A stretch of 64,000 nt of DNA from Gammaproteobacteria bacterium. GTDB taxonomy: Bacteria > Pseudomonadota > Gammaproteobacteria > Xanthomonadales > Wenzhouxiangellaceae. The stretch lies in contig JAJFKY010000016.1 of NCBI GenBank assembly GCA_021772975.1, positions 124,001 through 188,000 of the forward strand. The letters run 5' to 3'. Both the position numbers and the translations under genes were made by a program. This document shows, in pieces, positions 28,868 through 39,854 of the stretch. Each line of letters starts with the position of its first letter. Position 1 is the stretch's first letter. A model generated the notes under the pieces. It was not told the DNA's origin and made no database searches. It saw nothing but the letters and a program-made list of their open reading frames with translations.

Positions 28868-31435
28868 ATGAGAATGGATAAATTAACCAGCAAGTTCCAG
28901 TTGGCGTTGGCGGACGCGCAGTCGCTGGCGGTCGGCAGAGATCATGCGATGATTGAGCCGGTGCATGTGCTGGCGGCGATGCTGGATCAGGAAGGCAGCG
29001 GTATTCGGCCGTTGTTGCAGGCCGCCGGTGTGAATATGGCGGGACTGCGTTCCGCCCTGGGTCAGCAATTGGAGCGGCTACCGCGGGTCAGCGGCAGCGC
29101 CGGAGATATCAATATCTCCAACGATACCGCCAAACTGCTGAATATCTGCGACAAGATCGCGCAACAGCGTGGCGATCAGTACATTGCCAGTGAGTTGTTT
29201 CTGCTGGCGATCCTGGAGGCCAAAGGTGAATTGGCCAAACTGTTGCAGCAGCATGGTGTCAACCGGCAGGCAGTCGAGCAGGCCATCGACAATGCCCGTG
29301 GTGGTGAAACCGTGTCTGATCCGAATGCCGAAGATCAGCGCCAGGCGCTGGATAAATACACCGTTGATCTGACCGCGCGGGCGGAATCGGCCAAGCTGGA
29401 TCCGGTCATCGGTCGTGATGAGGAAATCCGGCGGGCGATTCAGGTGTTGCAGCGGCGCACCAAGAACAACCCGGTATTGATCGGCGAACCCGGAGTGGGG
29501 AAGACCGCTATTGTGGAAGGTCTGGCCCAGCGGATCGTTAACGGAGAAGTTCCCGAAGGCCTGCGTAGTAAGCGGGTGCTGTCGCTGGATATGGGCTCGT
29601 TGATCGCCGGGGCAAAATTCCGCGGTGAGTTTGAAGAGCGCTTGAAAGCCGTGCTTAACGAGCTCAACAAACAGGAAGGTCAGGTTATTCTGTTCATTGA
29701 TGAGCTGCATACCATGGTCGGCGCCGGCAAAGGCGAGGGTGCGATGGATGCGGGCAATATGCTGAAACCAGCCTTGTCGCGGGGCGAGTTGCACTGCATC
29801 GGCGCCACCACACTGGATGAATACCGCCAATACATTGAAAAAGATGCGGCCCTGGAACGGCGTTTTCAGAAAGTCTATATCGGTGAGCCCAGTGTGGAAG
29901 ATACCATCGCGATCCTGCGCGGCCTGCAGGAGCGTTACGAGGTGCACCATGGGGTTGAGATTACCGATCCGGCGCTGGTCGCGGCTGCCACTTTGTCCCA
30001 TCGTTACATCGCTGACCGGCAACTGCCCGACAAGGCGATTGATCTGATGGACGAGGCAGCTTCGCGCATCCGCATGGAAATCGATTCCAAGCCCGAGGCC
30101 CTGGACCGTCTGGAGCGGCGTATTATTCAATTGAAGATGCAGCGCGAAGTGCTCAAAAAAGAGACCGATGATGCGTCCAAAAAGCGCCTTAAGAATTTGC
30201 AATCGGAGCTGGATGAACTGGAAAAGGAATTCGCCGATCTGGAAGAAATCTGGACCGCCGAAAAAGCCGCCGTGCAGGGCACCACGCATCTGAAGGAAGC
30301 GTTGGAGCGCGCGCGCGCGGAGCTGGACAACGCCCGCCGGGCCCAGGATTTAAGCCGGATGTCGGAGTTGGCCTATGGCCGGATTCCGGAACTGGAAAAA
30401 CAGATCAGCGATGCGGAAGGCGCTGAGCAGCATGATTTTCAGTTGCTGCGTAACGAAGTGACGGAAGAAGAGATTGCCGAAGTGGTGTCCCGTTGGACCG
30501 GTATCCCGGTGGCCAAAATGCTGGAAGGCGAGCGCGAAAAACTACTGCGCATGGAAGCAGGTCTGCATGAGCGCGTGGTGGGTCAGGATGAGGCCATCAA
30601 GGCGGTATCCGATGCCATTCGCCGCAGCCGTGCCGGACTGGCCGACCCGAACCGGCCCAATGGTTCGTTCCTGTTTCTGGGGCCTACCGGAGTGGGCAAA
30701 ACCGAGCTGTGTAAAGCGCTGGCGGTGTTTTTGTTTGATACCGAGGACTCCATGGTGCGTCTGGATATGTCCGAGTTTATGGAAAAACATTCGGTATCCC
30801 GGTTGATCGGTGCACCCCCCGGCTATGTCGGTTACGAACAGGGCGGTTATCTGACTGAGGCGGTGCGCCGCCGACCTTACAGTGTGATTCTGCTGGATGA
30901 AGTCGAAAAGGCCCATCCGGATGTGTTCAATATCCTGCTGCAGGTGTTGGATGATGGGCGTTTGACCGATGGTCAGGGCCGCACCGTGGATTTTCGTCAT
31001 TCAGTGGTGGTGATGACCAGCAATCTCGGCTCCGACCGCATCCAGGAAAGTCGTGATGCAGGTTATGAGACGATGAAGCAGGGCGTGATGGAAGTGGTCA
31101 GCACGCACTTTCGGCCGGAATTCATTAACCGGATTGATGATATGGTGGTGTTCCACCCCTTGGATCGTGAGCAGATCCGCGAGATTGCGCGCATCCAGAT
31201 TCAGGGTCTGCGCAAAAGATTGGCGGAGCGCGAAATTACCATTAACGTCAATGACAGTGCCCTGGATCTGCTGGGCAATGCCGGTTTTGACCCGGTTTAT
31301 GGCGCCCGGCCGCTGAAGCGCGCGATTCAGATGCAACTGGAAAACCCGCTGGCGGAAAAAATTCTGGCGGGTGAGGTCGTGACCGGTGGCACGGTAAATG
31401 TGAACGCCGAAGCAGGTAAACTGGTCTTCAGTTAA
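28868..31435 (+). CDS. clpB: ATP-dependent disaggregase ClpB
   Basis: Two AAA modules [15 protein letters not shown] and [16 protein letters not shown]; middle coiled coil; [25 protein letters not shown]-terminus. Confidence 0.97.
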   Translation: MRMDKLTSKFQLALADAQSLAVGRDHAMIEPVHVLAAMLDQEGSGIRPLLQAAGVNMAGLRSALGQQLERLPRVSGSAGDINISNDTAKLLNICDKIAQQRGDQYIASELFLLAILEAKGELAKLLQQHGVNRQAVEQAIDNARGGETVSDPNAEDQRQALDKYTVDLTARAESAKLDPVIGRDEEIRRAIQVLQRRTKNNPVLIGEPGVGKTAIVEGLAQRIVNGEVPEGLRSKRVLSLDMGSLIAGAKFRGEFEERLKAVLNELNKQEGQVILFIDELHTMVGAGKGEGAMDAGNMLKPALSRGELHCIGATTLDEYRQYIEKDAALERRFQKVYIGEPSVEDTIAILRGLQERYEVHHGVEITDPALVAAATLSHRYIADRQLPDKAIDLMDEAASRIRMEIDSKPEALDRLERRIIQLKMQREVLKKETDDASKKRLKNLQSELDELEKEFADLEEIWTAEKAAVQGTTHLKEALERARAELDNARRAQDLSRMSELAYGRIPELEKQISDAEGAEQHDFQLLRNEVTEEEIAEVVSRWTGIPVAKMLEGEREKLLRMEAGLHERVVGQDEAIKAVSDAIRRSRAGLADPNRPNGSFLFLGPTGVGKTELCKALAVFLFDTEDSMVRLDMSEFMEKHSVSRLIGAPPGYVGYEQGGYLTEAVRRRPYSVILLDEVEKAHPDVFNILLQVLDDGRLTDGQGRTVDFRHSVVVMTSNLGSDRIQESRDAGYETMKQGVMEVVSTHFRPEFINRIDDMVVFHPLDREQIREIARIQIQGLRKRLAEREITINVNDSALDLLGNAGFDPVYGARPLKRAIQMQLENPLAEKILAGEVVTGGTVNVNAEAGKLVFS

Positions 31436-31467
31436 GCTTAGTGTTACTGCTGACTAATAGGAGCAAT

Positions 31468-31791
31468 ATGCAACGCATACCCGAACATATCGTATTGATC
31501 AGCCAGCGTATCCAGCAGCGGCCCAGCCGCTGGAAGCGCTGGCTGGCGACTGGTGCCAGTCTGGTGTTGCTGGTCACCAGCTTTTTTCTGGGACTGGCGA
31601 TGTTGATTCTGGCGTTGTGCGTGGCGTTTGCGGTAGCGGTATTTGTCGGCATCAGAATCTGGTGGTTGCGGCGCAATCTGCGTGATGACCGGTCAGGCTC
31701 ACAGCCTGGCCAGATCAACACCGGCCCGCGACAGCCTGCCGACGGACGTATTATCGAAGGCGAGAGCGAGGATATTTCCGAACACCGTTAG
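31468..31791 (+). CDS. Small hypothetical membrane protein
   Basis: TM stretch LVLLVTSFFLGLAMLILALCVAFAVAVFVGI; preceded by AGGAG. Confidence 0.65.
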   Translation: MQRIPEHIVLISQRIQQRPSRWKRWLATGASLVLLVTSFFLGLAMLILALCVAFAVAVFVGIRIWWLRRNLRDDRSGSQPGQINTGPRQPADGRIIEGESEDISEHR

Positions 31792-32026
31792 CCAGCGCCC
31801 CAACTGCTGCTCCAGCTGGCGATACTACCGACCTCTAATACACACCAGCGAGTCTATCCCTGAGCACTGCCCGGCAGTGGTCAACCCATCTGTTGTCAAC
31901 CAAAGTATCCCTGATGCGTTAAACCTGTAAGCTCACAAGCATCTCCAGTCTTGTGCGCCGTCAGGCCGCTGCACAGCACCGCGGCCATTTCGCCAGTCAC
32001 TGGCGCCAGACAAACAGGAGCAGGCA

Positions 32027-33547
32027 ATGCAAGCAACCTCACGCAGGGATTTACTGACTCACTCGGTGTTAACACTGTCCGCACTGGCGGTTGGCAGTCA
32101 GGTGTTCGCGGCGGAAACCGCTGAAATGGCGATGCCGGCAGCCTCGACACCGCTGGCGCCGTTGCCTGACGATGCACTGGTGCGGCTGCTCAATCGGATC
32201 AGCTTCGGGGTGCGCGAGACGGACCTGAGTCTGGCCAGGCGGCTGGGCTTCCAGCGCTATGTTGAAGCTCAGCTGGATTACCCATCGATCGATGTCAGTG
32301 AGCTGGAAGGCGCGCTGCTTCGGAATCTACCCTCCCTGGGTGCCGGGGCAGCCGAGTTGGTACGTAACGCGCAATCCGGTCAGATGGAACAGGCCGAGGC
32401 GGCGATTGAACTGCAGGTTGCCAGTCTCAGCCGGCAGGCCTTCAGTCCGCGTCAGTTATATGAGCGGATGGTGGAATTCTGGAGTGATCACTTCAGTGTC
32501 AGCATTCAGGATGGCCCGCTGCGGTTTTTTAAAACCATTGATGACCGGGATGTTATCCGCCCGCACGCGCTGGGCAATTTTCGCGATTTGCTGCACGCCA
32601 CCGCACGCAGCAATGCGATGCTGTATTACCTGGATAATTTCAACAATACCCGGTTCGGACCGAATGAAAACTATGCCCGGGAACTGATGGAACTGCATAC
32701 GCTGGGCGTTGACGGCGGCTATACCGAAGCCGATGTGTTGGCGGTAGCGCGCTGTTTTACCGGTTGGACGTTTGCTCCGGACAATGACTATCAATTCCAG
32801 TTCGTCAACTTCCTGCACGACTTTAGCGCCAAACAGGTTCTGGCAACCGATATTCCAGCCGGCGGCGGCGAGAGTGACGGCAACACGGTGCTGGACCTGC
32901 TGGCCCGACATCCGGCCACCGCGAGTTTTATCAGCCGTAAGCTGGCGGTGCGGTTTGTCGCCGACGACCCACCGTCGGAGCTGGTGGATGCGATGACTGA
33001 GACCTTTCTGGCCAGCGACGGTGATATTGCCGAAGTGGTCAGAACCATGTTGTTTTCATCCGAGTTTTCTCAACGGTCCAGCGCCAAACTCAAACGGCCG
33101 ATTGATTATTTTGTGTCACTGCTGCGGGTGCTGGGACTGGGGCCGGATCAAAACCTGTTTCGGCTGTTACTGGAACGCTTAAGGACGCTTGGTCAATCAC
33201 CGTTTACCTGGCCGGCGCCGAATGGTTTTCCCGATCAGTCGGCCTACTGGATCAACACCAATGCGCTGATTACACGCTGGAACAGCGCCAATATTTTAAT
33301 CAGTCAACTTAACCGCACGCAGCTCGAAGCCCTGCATGGTGAAGCTGATACCGCTGCTGACATTCTGTCTGCGTTGGAACAAAAAGTACTGCGTCAATCC
33401 CTGCCGCCAACGGAACGCAGGCAGGTGCTTGAATTTGTGCTGGGTGAAGCTGCTGGATCCGTCAGGCTGCAGTCCGAGCCGATCCGGCAGGTCACGGTGG
33501 CATTGCTGGTGGTGTTGACGGCGTCACGCTATTTCCAGATTCGATAG
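32027..33547 (+). CDS. DUF1800 domain protein
   Basis: LVRLLNRISFGVRETDLSLARRLGFQRYVEAQLD...NFRDLLHATARSNAMLYYLDNFNN...NENYARELMELHTLGVDGGYTEADV. Confidence 0.9.
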   Translation: MQATSRRDLLTHSVLTLSALAVGSQVFAAETAEMAMPAASTPLAPLPDDALVRLLNRISFGVRETDLSLARRLGFQRYVEAQLDYPSIDVSELEGALLRNLPSLGAGAAELVRNAQSGQMEQAEAAIELQVASLSRQAFSPRQLYERMVEFWSDHFSVSIQDGPLRFFKTIDDRDVIRPHALGNFRDLLHATARSNAMLYYLDNFNNTRFGPNENYARELMELHTLGVDGGYTEADVLAVARCFTGWTFAPDNDYQFQFVNFLHDFSAKQVLATDIPAGGGESDGNTVLDLLARHPATASFISRKLAVRFVADDPPSELVDAMTETFLASDGDIAEVVRTMLFSSEFSQRSSAKLKRPIDYFVSLLRVLGLGPDQNLFRLLLERLRTLGQSPFTWPAPNGFPDQSAYWINTNALITRWNSANILISQLNRTQLEALHGEADTAADILSALEQKVLRQSLPPTERRQVLEFVLGEAAGSVRLQSEPIRQVTVALLVVLTASRYFQIR

Positions 33548-33614
33548 CACGCACAAGCGGGCGAATGTTATTTGATTAACCGCATAGCCAGATAAGGCTG
33601 ACAGGAGAGTTGCA

Positions 33615-34853
33615 ATGAGTATTACCAGACGTCGTTTCATACAGGCAGGTGGCTTGGCAACGCTGCCGTTGTTGAACAGCAGGGTGTTATTGGCCGCTGA
33701 TGGACTGGGTGGCGCAAGCGGTACAGATAATCAGGACTTGATTGTCTGCGTATTTCAACGTGGCGGTGCGGACGGTTTGAATATTATTCCGCCACTGTTT
33801 GATGGCCGCTATTTTGATCTGCGTCCGGATATTGCCATCCGTGAGTCAGGCGATGACGCGGCCCTGGATCTGGATGGCAATTATGGGATGCACCCGGCAA
33901 TGGCCTCATTAAAACCGTTTTTTGATGCGGGCCAGCTGGCTGTTATCCACGCCGCCGGCCTGACCCATGAAACCCATTCACATTTTGATGCCCAGGACAT
34001 CATGGAACGCGCGGATGTGGCGGAAGAAGATATTTTTAGTGGCTGGCTGGGACGCTATGTGGCTGCCGCCACCGAGAACAACGATTCGGCGTTCCGGGCA
34101 GTGGGCATTGGCGGCGCTATCCAGCGCTCATTGCAAGGTATGGTCACGCCGGTGGGGCTGCAAAGCATTGGCTCGTTTGCATTGAATGTGCCGGGCGAGA
34201 AAAACACGGAATTACAGGCATTGCTCGGCCAGTTATATGCCGATGACAGCCTGCTGGATTTGCAGGTGCGCCAGGCACTGAGTTCGATTGACAGCCTGGC
34301 TGGCATCGATACCGATGCCATACAACCTGACAACGGAGCGGTATACCCAGGCTCGGAATTTGGCAATGAATTCAGCGAACTGGCAACCCTGATCAAGACC
34401 GATGTCGGTGTGCAGGTTGCCTGCGTGGATATCGGGGGCTGGGACCATCACGACAATGAAAATCAGCGTTTGCCGGCCGTGCTCAGTGACTTTTCGGACA
34501 CATTGAACGCATTTATGACCGATATGGGCGAACGCATGGACAATATCACCATCGTCACCATGAGTGAGTTTGGCCGGCGTGCATTTGAGAATGCTTCCGG
34601 TGGCACTGATCACGGTCACGGCAATGTGATGTTGGCGATGGGTGGCGGTGTTAATGGCGGCAGGGTGTATGCTGACTGGCCGGGTCTGCAGGATTCGGAT
34701 CTGGTGTTTAACGGTGATCTGGCGATTACCACCGATTACCGGGATGTGCTCAGTGAGTTATTACTAAACCGAGCGGGTGTGAGCGATCTATCAGCTGTTT
34801 TTCCGGATTATCAATTGGGCGGCGAGCAGGGGATTTTTCTGCCGCGTGGATAA
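33615..34853 (+). CDS. DUF1501 domain protein (Tat-type signal)
   Basis: MSITRRRFIQAGGLATLPLL; LIVCVFQRGGADGLNIIPP; VACVDIGGWDHHDNE; MSEFGRRAFENASGGTDHGHGNVMLAMGGGVNGG. Confidence 0.92.
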   Translation: MSITRRRFIQAGGLATLPLLNSRVLLAADGLGGASGTDNQDLIVCVFQRGGADGLNIIPPLFDGRYFDLRPDIAIRESGDDAALDLDGNYGMHPAMASLKPFFDAGQLAVIHAAGLTHETHSHFDAQDIMERADVAEEDIFSGWLGRYVAAATENNDSAFRAVGIGGAIQRSLQGMVTPVGLQSIGSFALNVPGEKNTELQALLGQLYADDSLLDLQVRQALSSIDSLAGIDTDAIQPDNGAVYPGSEFGNEFSELATLIKTDVGVQVACVDIGGWDHHDNENQRLPAVLSDFSDTLNAFMTDMGERMDNITIVTMSEFGRRAFENASGGTDHGHGNVMLAMGGGVNGGRVYADWPGLQDSDLVFNGDLAITTDYRDVLSELLLNRAGVSDLSAVFPDYQLGGEQGIFLPRG

Positions 34854-35001
34854 TGACTGATAAATACATGCAGCGCAGTTGATTTCCGACATGGTTTTCC
34901 CATTTTCAATACGCTAGTTTAAGCAGGTCATACCGGGTGCAATGATGGCAACCCAGCGGGGGTTGTGTGTCTGCTTGCTCACGAAACAGGAAACGAAAAC
35001 A

Positions 35002-36789
35002 ATGCAAAAAACGATAATCTGGCTGGCTTTAATAATAGTGATGCCGGCATTATCTAGTTCGGCTCAGGCTCTGGTATTCAATCGGGTGGATGTATTTGAT
35101 GCACGTCCCGCGCGCAGCTTTGATGATATGGAGCAGGTGGTTGGCGAGCGTGTTTTCTATGTGGATAGCCAGGCCGTTCTGCATGTCAGCGATGGCACCA
35201 GCGCAGGCACTCAAGCGTTGCTGGATAATGTGGCCCGAGTGTTTAGCAGTGACAGCGGTATGGCGGCCCTGGGTGATACTGTGTATGTGGTACGCGCCAA
35301 TATGGTGAGTGGGGTCAGTTTGTTATCGGATTTCGAACTGTGGGAAACCGATGGTACTTTGGCCAACACCCGCCGTTCGTCGCTGAATATCGATTTGCCG
35401 GCATTTGAATTTCAGCAAAGTCTGCGGGTGGCTGCCGGTCGATTATTTGTTGTTGGCGCGGCTGACGATGACGGGAACAACAACTTGTTTATCACCGATG
35501 GCAGCCAGGCTGGTACGGTCAGCGTGGCAACACGATCACCAAGGCTGAGCACCCTGTGCGCGATCAACGAGAGCAACTTTTATTTTTTTGATTTTCCAAA
35601 CAATGTCTCGCCTGATGACAATGTCATTGCACATTTTAATAATGCTCAGTTGCAAGAGGTGGTGCTGGATGACCCCGGGGTCAGATTCAAATTTCTGGGT
35701 GATGCCGACCAGATTGGCCGGCATTGCATCTATACAACACTGGACGTGGAAACCGAAGAGTTTGAACAAGTGGTCTCTTTGGATGAAAACGAGAATCAAA
35801 TCTACTACACGCTGCCTATTCGTTCTCCCGATGGCAACGCTTTTCAAAGGGACCGATTCGTATTGACGACCGTGTTCCAGGATACCCTGGTTTTAATCAG
35901 GGCTTCTTCCCGGAGTCCGAACGGGCTTTCCAGAAGAGGCGATTTGTTTCGCTTATTCCCCGGTGAACCAGAGTTGCTGACACTGGATCTTGATGAGCTT
36001 GCCGGCCAGACCAATGTGCTCGGTGTTGCAGATGTGCGGACAGGGGCTGACAATATTTATATTGTGTTTCGATTATTGGGAGGCAGCCCACCACCGTTAC
36101 CGGTGCTGATGGCTTTCGATGGTGATTTTAATCCGCTGCAGTCGGTATCGACCATTCGTGAGTACGAGATCGCCAGCATTAATGGTTTCGATTGGTTGTT
36201 CGACCCGGAAGATCAAAGGGTTGACCGTATCGCAGGCAATGAGATTGTTAATGTACTGCGGCACTACGATTTGGACCTTGATCGTTTGATTTTTGATGAG
36301 AATCAGAGCAACGCGGCGATCTACGCCATCGGAACAGATGTTCAAACCGACCTGGAGGCGGTCTACCGGTTAGACGCACAACCCACGGTTTCCGAGCGTT
36401 TGGCGGGTATTTGGGGTAATAGTGACTTTAACCGCACCGGCGTGCAAATAAATACCGCGCTGGGCGGTGATGGACGGACACGGTTTTTGTTCCTGGCATT
36501 GTTGGCGCATAGCCAGGATGGGCCCTTATGGATTGCCGGTTCAGCACCAATTATCGATGGCGGAAATCAAATCAGTCTAACCCTGCGCTTGACCACCGAT
36601 CTGGATTTTCTGGTTCCCGATGAAACGCTTTTTGGACAACGATCAGAAGTGGGTACAGCCAGGCTTAGCGTTATCGATTGCGACCAGATCAATATTGAAT
36701 TTGATCTGACTGAGCCTTTTGGTTTCCACGATTTAGTGTTTGAACGGGTGGTGGATACGGTATTTGCACCACTGTGCAACGATGACTGA
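35002..36789 (+). CDS. Secreted protein with ELWxxDGT-like motifs
   Basis: Repeated VLHVSDGTSAGTQ, ELWETDGTLANT, LFITDGSQAGTV; signal peptide MQKTIIWLALIIVMPALSSSAQA. Confidence 0.72.
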   Translation: MQKTIIWLALIIVMPALSSSAQALVFNRVDVFDARPARSFDDMEQVVGERVFYVDSQAVLHVSDGTSAGTQALLDNVARVFSSDSGMAALGDTVYVVRANMVSGVSLLSDFELWETDGTLANTRRSSLNIDLPAFEFQQSLRVAAGRLFVVGAADDDGNNNLFITDGSQAGTVSVATRSPRLSTLCAINESNFYFFDFPNNVSPDDNVIAHFNNAQLQEVVLDDPGVRFKFLGDADQIGRHCIYTTLDVETEEFEQVVSLDENENQIYYTLPIRSPDGNAFQRDRFVLTTVFQDTLVLIRASSRSPNGLSRRGDLFRLFPGEPELLTLDLDELAGQTNVLGVADVRTGADNIYIVFRLLGGSPPPLPVLMAFDGDFNPLQSVSTIREYEIASINGFDWLFDPEDQRVDRIAGNEIVNVLRHYDLDLDRLIFDENQSNAAIYAIGTDVQTDLEAVYRLDAQPTVSERLAGIWGNSDFNRTGVQINTALGGDGRTRFLFLALLAHSQDGPLWIAGSAPIIDGGNQISLTLRLTTDLDFLVPDETLFGQRSEVGTARLSVIDCDQINIEFDLTEPFGFHDLVFERVVDTVFAPLCNDD

Positions 36790-36831
36790 TGGGCGGCTGG
36801 CTAAGAAGGGGAATAGCACCGGGAGATAGTT

Positions 36832-37911
36832 CTATTCCAGCGCATCGGGCAACACCTCGTTATCTACGATACTGGCAGCCGGCGCATTGGGATCAATGCG
36901 TTCCATCAAGTAACACAGGCAATCCTGCCGGATAACCCTTACATCCGGCGTCAGCATGGATGGCATCAATGGCCGCAGGGTACGCAACATGCCGTTAGTG
37001 AAGCTGAAGCAATTATCGGTAATGTCATTGCCGTAGTGGTCCAGCGCCAGCAGGCAGCGTGAGCTATGACCATGCAGGTAAGCCAGCAAAGTGCCGGGCG
37101 CCAGTTCGTGGAAGTTCAGATGATCCAGGTTGGCGATAAAGCTGAGCGTGGATTTTTCCGGCATAAAGCCGAATTTCAGATCGGGTGATACATAAACCGT
37201 GGCCAGCATGTGATACAGCTGAGTCTGTTCAGATGACAGCGGCGTGTCATCGATACAGGGTAATCGCAGGCACTTTTCAATATAGTCCATGGCATGATCG
37301 GTGCCATGGACGTTACCGGCCTGACCGCATTCCAGGGTTACCGCCGGACAAAACTCGGAAAAGGCATCCGCCAGCGTGCCGTGCGGAACGGTAAAATACA
37401 CCACGGTCTCGGAAAACAGTCTGGCCAGATGAATCATGCGCCAGTCAATTCTGTTGATGGCCGAATAATGCGGATTCAAACCGGTATTGTTATGGATATC
37501 AATGGCGGCGAAAGGCCGCAGTGAGCGGATAAGTTCGGTGTAGTGGTGAAACAGCTGTACACACGGGTCGGGGTTGTCGGCTTGGTCCGCCTGCCCGCTC
37601 TGTGGCCAGCAACGGTTGTAATCGGGTTGTCCGTCCAAGCGTCTCAGTTGTAGCCGGGCGGCGGCGACATTGCCGATTAACAGACATATACTGCGTGGCA
37701 GGTCACGGTCCGCGTAACGGTGTTTGAGCAGGCTGCGCATGGCTTCCCAGCCGGTATCCTCATTGCCATGCTGCAATACCGAAACGACCAATGGCTGCGG
37801 GTTTTGCCCGCGGATATGAATCAGGGTCGGACCAGGCAATTGCTGGTGCAGCGCGGTCGATGGTTTTTCCAGCAAGCCATCCGGGATATGATCGAGTATA
37901 TGGGGCTGCAC
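36832..37911 (-). CDS. Succinylglutamate desuccinylase/aspartoacylase-like M14 family protein
   Basis: LVVSVLQHGNEDTGWEAM...AAIDIHNNTGLNPHYS...VTLECGQAGNVHGTDHA. Confidence 0.78.
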   Translation of the reverse strand: MQPHILDHIPDGLLEKPSTALHQQLPGPTLIHIRGQNPQPLVVSVLQHGNEDTGWEAMRSLLKHRYADRDLPRSICLLIGNVAAARLQLRRLDGQPDYNRCWPQSGQADQADNPDPCVQLFHHYTELIRSLRPFAAIDIHNNTGLNPHYSAINRIDWRMIHLARLFSETVVYFTVPHGTLADAFSEFCPAVTLECGQAGNVHGTDHAMDYIEKCLRLPCIDDTPLSSEQTQLYHMLATVYVSPDLKFGFMPEKSTLSFIANLDHLNFHELAPGTLLAYLHGHSSRCLLALDHYGNDITDNCFSFTNGMLRTLRPLMPSMLTPDVRVIRQDCLCYLMERIDPNAPAASIVDNEVLPDALE

Positions 37912-38157
37912 GATGCGTTAGTCTAATTCTTTGGTAGCAAGCAATCGGCCAAGTTAGCGGTTTTCCGTCGTAATGTGAAGCCCTGACATAGCGGGGACGG
38001 TTGCAAGACGCGACAGGGCTCTTGAAACCAGCGGCCATTGTCCCGACTATTTGAGGAACTCCGTGGTCCGGCGCCGCGGAAATTTCCGGGATTATAAAAC
38101 TGGACCTGCATTTGCTGGTCCATTGGAATTGATAGTTTTTGCAGGAGAGTCAAGTCA

Positions 38158-39093
38158 ATGATTGAAGCACAATCTCTGACACGTCATTTCGGTGATCTGG
38201 TCGCGGTAGACGGGATTACCTTCACGGTCGATACCGGGCAGGTGCTCGGTTTTCTGGGCCCTAACGGGGCAGGCAAATCGACCACCATGAAAATACTGAC
38301 GGGCTTTTTACCGCCCACTTCCGGAACCGCCATTATTAATGGCTACGATATCAGCAATGATTCGCTGGCGGTGCGCCGGGAAATCGGTTATCTGCCGGAA
38401 GGTGCGCCATTGTATGGTGAAATGGATGTAATCCGGTTCCTGCAGTTTGTGGCCCGCGCGCGTGGTTTCAGTGGCGCTGAGGCGGAGCGCAAGGCCGCGG
38501 CCGCGGCTGATCGCCTGAATCTGAAACATGTGTTGAAACAGCGGATTGAAACTCTATCCAAAGGCTACAAACGCCGGGTGGGTCTGGCACAGGCCATTCT
38601 GCATGATCCTAAAGTACTGATTCTGGACGAGCCGACCGATGGTCTGGATCCCAATCAGAAACATGAAGTCCGTGAACTGATTCGCAATATGTCCGAGCAT
38701 CGCACCATTGTGGTTTCCACCCATATCCTGGAGGAAGTCGATGCCTTGTGTAATCGCGCCATGATCATCGCGGATGGCAAGCTGGTCGCCGATGATACCC
38801 CGGCCGGGCTGATCGAGCGCTCCCGCTATCACAATGCGGTGACGCTGAGCGTGACGGATCTGCAGGCCGCGGCCAGTGTGCTCAGCAAGCTGCCGGAAGC
38901 CGCCAAGGTGGAAGTGCGCGATGGTGAAATCACGGTCTTTCCGCAACCTGACACTCATCTGCTGCTGGCCGTTAACCGGGTCATTGCCGAGCACGGCTGG
39001 CAGGTTCATACCCTGCGGCTGGAAGCCGGGCGCCTGGACGAGGTGTTTCGCAATATCACCCGCGAAGCTGAACCACAGGAGGCGGCGGCATGA
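38158..39093 (+). CDS. ABC transporter ATP-binding protein (GldA-like)
   Basis: LGFLGPNGAGKSTTMKILTGFLPPTSGTAIINGYDI...LSKGYKRRVGLAQAILHDPKVLILDEPTDGLDP. Confidence 0.9.
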   Translation: MIEAQSLTRHFGDLVAVDGITFTVDTGQVLGFLGPNGAGKSTTMKILTGFLPPTSGTAIINGYDISNDSLAVRREIGYLPEGAPLYGEMDVIRFLQFVARARGFSGAEAERKAAAAADRLNLKHVLKQRIETLSKGYKRRVGLAQAILHDPKVLILDEPTDGLDPNQKHEVRELIRNMSEHRTIVVSTHILEEVDALCNRAMIIADGKLVADDTPAGLIERSRYHNAVTLSVTDLQAAASVLSKLPEAAKVEVRDGEITVFPQPDTHLLLAVNRVIAEHGWQVHTLRLEAGRLDEVFRNITREAEPQEAAA

Positions 39094-39839
39094 AAAACTT
39101 TCTGCAGGGTATGCACACCGTAATGCGGCGTGAACTGACCGCTTATTTCGCCACTCCGGTTGCCTGGGTTTTTATTGTAATCTTCACCATGCTGGCGGCC
39201 GCGTTCACCTTTTATCTGGGCGGCTTTTATCAGCGCGGTCTGGCGGACCTGGATCCGTTTTTCCGTTTTCATCCCTGGTTGTATCTGTTTCTGGTGCCCG
39301 CGCTGGCGATGCGGCTGTGGGCCGAGGAGCGTAAATCCGGCACCATTGAGCTGCTGTTGACGCTGCCGATCACCATGTCGCAGGCGATCGTGGGCAAATT
39401 CCTGGCGGCCTGGCTGTTTCTGGGCCTGGCGCTGGCGTTGACCGTCCCGATCTGGTTTACCGTCAATTATCTGGGCGATCCTGATAACGGTGTGATCCTG
39501 GCGGCTTATATCGGCAGCTGGCTGATGGCCGGGGCATTTTTATCAATCGGCAGTTGCATGTCGGCGGTAACGCGCAATCAGGTGGTGGCCTTTATCCTGG
39601 CGGTGGTGGTCTGTTTCGGTTTCCTGCTCAGTGGTCTGCCGCTGGTGCTGGACTCTTTCCGGGCCATAGGTTTGCCGCAGGGATTCGTTGACGGGATTGC
39701 CAATATCAGTTTGACAGTGCATTTTGACGCTATTTCGCGGGGTGTTCTGGATCTGCGCGATCTGATCTATTTTGCGCTGGTAATCGGCTTCTGGCTGACC
39801 TCCAATCTGATTATTCTGCAACTGCGCAAAGCAGACTGA
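39090..39839 (+). CDS. ABC transporter permease (GldF-like)
   Basis: MRRELTAYFATPVAWVFIVIF...LAMRLWAEERKSGTIELLLTLPI. Confidence 0.88.
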   Translation: MKNFLQGMHTVMRRELTAYFATPVAWVFIVIFTMLAAAFTFYLGGFYQRGLADLDPFFRFHPWLYLFLVPALAMRLWAEERKSGTIELLLTLPITMSQAIVGKFLAAWLFLGLALALTVPIWFTVNYLGDPDNGVILAAYIGSWLMAGAFLSIGSCMSAVTRNQVVAFILAVVVCFGFLLSGLPLVLDSFRAIGLPQGFVDGIANISLTVHFDAISRGVLDLRDLIYFALVIGFWLTSNLIILQLRKAD

Positions 39840-39854
39840 GCGGGAGAGACAAGC

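Noticed and set aside
29078-30289. 403 aa minus-strand ORF
   Set aside because: Antisense shadow of clpB
37970-38060. Possible cyclic-di-GMP (GEMM) riboswitch upstream of the gldA-like gene
   Set aside because: Contains GACGGTTGCAAGACGCGACAGGGC-like words, but the order does not match the GEMM consensus in either strand
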